64,000 bases of DNA, taken from the NCBI GenBank assembly GCA_026874595.1, contig CM049315.1:38146164-38210163 (forward strand). Reading direction: 5' to 3'. The position numbers and the translations under genes are program-made. This DNA comes from Sipunculus nudus. Taxonomy: Eukaryota; Annelida; Sipuncula; Golfingiida; Sipunculidae. The notes under the pieces were generated by a model. It was given only the letters and a program-made list of their open reading frames with translations, was not told the DNA's origin and made no database searches. Shown piece after piece: positions 59,090 through 64,000 of the stretch. The first letter of the stretch is position 1; every line of letters starts with the position of its first letter.

Positions 59090-62000
59090 CTGAACTATTT
59101 GTCTTCGTAACATCAGCTAATTTTCATTTACTACCAGTAAATGGTTTGATTGTTCTTTATACATGTAAAGCATTTCTGAGTACAGCATTTGTAACAAAAT
59201 GTTATTCTGCCTAACCCTCCTTTAGATGTTGATTTTCACGCATTATGTTCAAAGTTTATGTAACAAAATAATTCCAGATTCTCACCTAGCATTCAGGTGT
59301 GTGTATTTGGTATATTCATTTACAGTATCCCAGGTCTAGTCTAAGTTTAAAGAAAGAATAAAATATGCACCAGATAGATTAATTAATATTTTTAATATCT
59401 TTATACAATAATGCGTATTACTACTGCGTATTATTGGTGGTACAGACACCACTTAAAATGGTCCATGTATAATACATAGAGAAAAATGGTTTTAAACAGT
59501 ACAGGAGAAAATAAACATGCTCTTTCAGATATATGCCTTTTTTAATTCTAAAGCTCACTTCAGGCTTAATTACACCCAACGCATGTTATGAGAGGATCGC
59601 AGAGCTCATTGACAATTACATTTGTTTCGTTTGCTGGTTAACAATACAAGTAGACCTGAAATTATATAATACTAAGCAAGATGATTCAAATTAAACCATT
59701 TCAAATTCTTAAAACCACTTAGGGATCTTGTTGTCGATGTGCAGTTCGAGCGAAGTGAAACAAATGGCCAGACACTTAAAAGCATATACCCTTCGTATAT
59801 GCCCGTAGAGTCATCAGCTGAAGTAACATATATTCAAGAATAAGACGCTTGCTTGCTTCAAATTAGAAATGTGTTTTTGGAAGAATACAAGTCACACGAC
59901 TTTACAATGGATATAGCAGATTGTGTACTCGGCATATTTTTTTAGTGATTTTCAAACCGTCATTAACAAAAGCTTAATCTTTAGTTTTATTAAATATATG
60001 AAACTTTAATCTCAAGAAATTGATTCAGTGCTTTTTAGTTTTGGAAATTTTAACATGCAAAAGAGCGAGCATTCAGCACATGCACAACAGAATGTACGTG
60101 GTTCACACGCACATTATTGTCAATGCATGGTTCCATAACAACTGTTTATGCTTTCCGTGTTAATTGGCACTCGTATTTTACAGGTTTTGACCGGCTGTTG
60201 GTGGTTTATGAATTCCTGTTGTTTACATTATATCATTATACGCTGGTATATGCTTTCAGACAAACAGAGGGAAAAAAATATTCTCAGTCGGGCAAACAAT
60301 CACAAGCATAATGATTTCTTCTATCCATGGATATTTATACTTTAAATAAGTTTACTCGTGCATTTGAATACTTCGGGTGCTGCTGGATGCTCCTCAAGGA
60401 TCAAAGCTCAGCTTATTCGCATTATTGGATAAACTTATATATTAAGGTGTGACCATGTTCACATGATTTAAGTGTTTATGTTTATGATATCTTGGCTATT
60501 TCAAAGTAAACTTCGGGTTTTTTTTCGTGGTAAGGCTAAAACTGGTGGTAAGAATTGAAAATAAACACATAGATAAAAAAATAAGCGGTATTATTTGTCA
60601 GAGAGATATTACAACACAAGCAACGTTTTGAGTCCATATTTCATATTAATGTACATGGAATTATTTGCCAAACATTACGAAATTATATATATATTTCTTC
60701 AAAGGAAGCAATTTTTACTTTTCTGTAGACAGTCACATCAAATGCATAGTCTATATACTAGATAATATCGGTACTTTTGGTCAGGATCTTTTCTACTAAT
60801 GCGTTATTTTGAAATATGATGTAATAGTCTGCTGTATTTTAAAATTAGATCATATAATTCCCTAACGTGTATGCATCTAAATAAATTCTCAGGGACCTCT
60901 TAATATTTTCTTATTATATTTTCTATATATATTTGTAATCTTGTTTCAAAGTCACATAAGCCTTAATCAGAATATCGAATTATTTTTAATTTTTAATTTT
61001 AATTTAAGCATTTAACGGTTATATTGCCAATTGCCGCTATGCTGTAAGACCATTTTCGCCCACATGTGACTAACATATTTGTTATTCATAACATTATTTC
61101 TCATAGCCGTTTATCCATGTTGGTGCTTGGCATAAGTCATTTGTGACGGATTGGATTGGACAGATTATTTATTTGATGTTTTTTGTAATACAGAAAATAT
61201 TTTTGATTTGCGTTTTCCAGTCTTATGATGATAATCAAGAAATACGTTTTTGTCCACACCTTCTACAATATATTTAATCTTTCATTCCTAGCTGTTGGTT
61301 TGTGTTTCCTATCAGATTCAGATGAGTTAGCTTCTTAATTTTAGGTGGATTGCTTAGACCAAGGCGTGCACTGTATCATTTTGAAAAAATAAAGTTAATA
61401 TTAAAATGTTTTAATCAATAAGATATATTTGAAGAATTGCAAGTTTGCAAGACCATAGAGTATTTCAATACTGGTAACAAGCCAATAAAATAATCAAGTT
61501 TGAGTTTTGAAGCTTATTGCGCCATATCTCGGAGAATATACAGTAACCTGCTTTTCTGATTCAACAAATGACCTATGAGAACCAGCCGGAATGTGAAGTG
61601 CAGCTTCCTCGGTGTTAAGGTTACGACAGACAGACTATGGCGTCTAAGGTTTTCGTTCCATTAAATTGGACCTTTTTTCGGTGAAGAGACAGACGAATGG
61701 TTTCTGAAGATCAATAACACATAGGAAATAGGACACAATGGTCTAAATATCTGTTTAACTGTTTACGCTACAGCCGGAAGGACAGATAGAAGGAGAGACG
61801 ACTGACAAACGGGTGTACCTATATGGCGAATGATGTTAGCTCAGCGAGTTAATACATTTGATAATGAAGAGATCATGTCATAAACAAGTTATAAATGATT
61901 AAATTATATTCTAATCAATAATAAGATTCATTATTTCTTAAGAATGTACAGTTATGAGTATAAATACATGAAAGTGTCTCATTGAGAAAAGCATGACAGG

Positions 62001-62550
62001 ATTTATTCCGAAAAGAAAAAACAGGTTGACATTTTCCATATGAAGAGTTACGATCTATATGGGAAATATCCATAAGTTTTACTTCTACACAAATATAATG
62101 AAATTAATAAGATCTTCACGGAGCATTGAATTACCTGTGAAACAAGTTTGCTAAAGCGAATAAAGATAAAACATGAAATGGTGAATCTTCAACATTGTTT
62201 AAGATTCACACACAAAACTACAAGACAAAAAGTTGTTTTTTTGTCTAGTAAGAACTCCATTCCACCAAATTCTTGCAGATATCCAACTGCTCTGGGTGTA
62301 GGGTTTAAGTATCTCATTGATTCAGGTTAGAAATCCCATAGTGATAAGTGCATTGTTTACAAAATTGTATAAATTGATAAAATAATATATACGAATACAA
62401 TTTTTTTCACTGACACAGGTGTAATGGGAAAACATTTCTTACTTTTCACTACGTTCCTTTTTCTGTTTGTATTGTTTTCACATTTAAACATTTCACGATA
62501 TTTCAAAGTATGTTTGCAATTATAATTTTTTTAAGGTCGAGGGATCAACG
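59090..62550. other. Intergenic between genes C and D
   Basis: About 3.4 kb of AT-rich sequence. No exon of the sushi family was seen on either strand. Short frames at 60117-60345 and 62148-62330 are not supported. Confidence 0.45.
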
Positions 62551-62556
62551 AGGCTG

Positions 62557-62563
62557 TATAAAT
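62557..62563 (+). promoter_or_regulatory. TATA box of gene D
   Basis: TATAAAT lies 43 bases before the ATG-like codon at 62600, a spacing that would put the start site near 62587. Confidence 0.45.
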
Positions 62564-62599
62564 GGTGGACTGCTAAAACACAGGAGAATTGGAAACAAC

Positions 62600-64000
62600 A
62601 TGGGACTCAACTAGCAGGTATCAAATTGTATTAATTAAAGGAAAGAGATGGATAGGGGGGGGGGGGGAGAATTATTGACCCGAATCTAGGTTAATTTGGG
62701 ATATTTTTAATTGAAAAGAATAATCTTTCATGAATGTTAACATTTATTTATTTGGAAAAAATTTCACACGTTGTGAATATATTAAAAGAAATATCACACA
62801 TGGCTTATAACGCAGAAAAATCCGGGGGGGGGGGTGAGACCTTTTTCATGAATGAATTTGTAACTGAGTGTGCGTTTATCTTCGTGTCCCCAAATGCACA
62901 GGACAGGTGCTTGTTCAAATAAATATATTTTATTAGTGCAGAAGATTAATAGTACACAAGCACTGTGTGTATAATATGCCTTATACTGGGTATTCTTTTA
63001 TACAGACTGTATTTATCAGCCTTTTGGCATCAACTGCAAATTGTGAACAGGATTCAGTTATGAGTAAGAGTACCTCTGTATTAACCTCATAACAATTGCT
63101 TAAGTCAATTTTTCAATTAATAGTTTAAATACGTACCTGTCCAGCAGTTTACCTACCCTGATTTCGTATTTTAGGTTTGTATTGAATGATACTACATCGG
63201 CATGGTGGTAAGTCCATAATAATAAAGAGAAGCTTCAGGATTTGTTTGAATTTTGGCAAATTTGCCAAACAAAACTTGCACTAATGACAGGAAGAGGAAA
63301 AGACAATTTTCGTTTTATACTAATGTAATAATTATTATTTAATCGTTAACTTGTCTGCCTGACTATTTATCTGTGGTTTAAGACAAACAAGGTGAAATTC
63401 GTTCACGAGGAGAATACAAGTCTCGCTGTAAACGGGTATTGACAGCTCTGGTACCTCAGTTATGGGTGGCTCTGTATAACGATATATCTGCTATGACGTC
63501 TACATTCTTCTTTGCCATGTCAATTCCATTTGTCTGTGGAAGGATACCGCAACAGCGCAGATCAGAGTCTCATGCAATGTTTTAAATGGTTAACGAGAAG
63601 TTATGGACATTATTTCCGTAACAGTTAATAACGCATTTTCCATTCATTGTCTTTGCTGCAAAATGTGTTGATGCAAAAATCAAGTTGACAGAGATGGTGG
63701 AACGGACTATAATAAATAATAATAAAGAATTAGTATAACTTAATTTGCCGATTTTTTTAAGCATCTTTCTGAACACTGCCATATTACACAAGCCGTCTTC
63801 GGAAGAATATCCGGAGGAGAAAATGATGCCGAGAGTACCGCCTCCTGCCCGGCTGATTACGTCGCACAGAAGTGCCAGTGCTCGAGGATAAATGGTTTTG
63901 ATGGCAGCATGTTCAGAGCTGACACATGTGTATCAGTTAATCAGCAAGGGAATATATTTGGAACAAAGGTACCCGCATTTACTGTTCTACGTTGTCATAT
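62600..64000 (+). CDS. Sushi-domain receptor-like protein, paralogue D, partial, stop in codon 5
   Basis: Three exons of the same family are inside the window: 62600-62617, 63006-63063 and 63793-63968. Sizes and phases are the same as in C, and the rest lies beyond the window. Exon 1 reads MGLN-stop-Q against MGLNQQ in C, a CAG to TAG change at 62612-62614. Exon 2 encodes TVFISLLASTANC, the hydrophobic part of the signal peptide. Exon 3 begins VFGRISGGENDAESTASCP and has DGSMFRADTCVSVNQQ, but the fourth cysteine of module 1 is Phe (63897-63899). A start elsewhere could rescue it, but the sequence as it stands would not make a secreted protein from this ATG. Confidence 0.75.

Overview
This is animal nuclear DNA, most likely from a bivalve mollusc or another lophotrochozoan. 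It is AT-rich, its genes are split by introns with GT...AG boundaries, and it carries long TA microsatellites, tRNA-derived SINE-like sequence, solo LTRs and many small inverted-repeat elements. The organism is inferred from these repeat types and from the gene families; no species marker was seen.

Left part (1-25 kb). A truncated LTR opens the window. It is followed by a ~4.9 kb repeat-rich block holding tandem ~340 bp units, each with the palindrome GGTGGCGCCACC. Three minus-strand exons (10460-10236, 6997-6853, 5852-5808) form the start of a CYP4-like cytochrome P450; the rest of that gene is not visible. A complete two-exon plus-strand gene (18660-18672 joined to 20901-22438) encodes a 516-residue membrane-anchored acyltransferase of the condensation/alcohol-acetyltransferase fold. 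It has a TATA box upstream and AATAAA downstream. A decayed CYP4-like exon lies near 25 kb.

Right part (28.8-64 kb). This is a cluster of five paralogues of one gene family, and I consider it the most interesting content of the window. Each full copy has seven coding exons with the same phases. These encode a signal peptide, two consecutive six-cysteine modules, one sushi/CCP domain, a Ser/Thr-rich stalk, one transmembrane helix and a short basic tail. Gene A (34612-28795) and remnant E (41966-41211) are on the minus strand. Genes B (48709-52686), C (55706-58883) and D (62600 to past the window end) are on the plus strand, so the cluster is divergent. Only C reads open throughout. A has a one-base deletion and a lost cysteine, B has an extra A in an A7 run, D has a stop at codon 5 and a lost cysteine, and E keeps only two damaged exons. 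I infer birth-and-death evolution of a surface or secreted recognition protein. The six-cysteine modules recall the Cys-rich C-terminal modules of PCSK9, but that link is by pattern only and is untested.

Mobile DNA sits between and inside these genes. There are two complete solo LTRs (one in intron 1 of B) with 4-bp target duplications, Tigger/pogo-type TA-flanked elements (one in intron 2 of B), a nested GC-rich element, a TTAA-flanked MITE, and a degenerate three- to four-unit tandem repeat at 37.9-40.4 kb.
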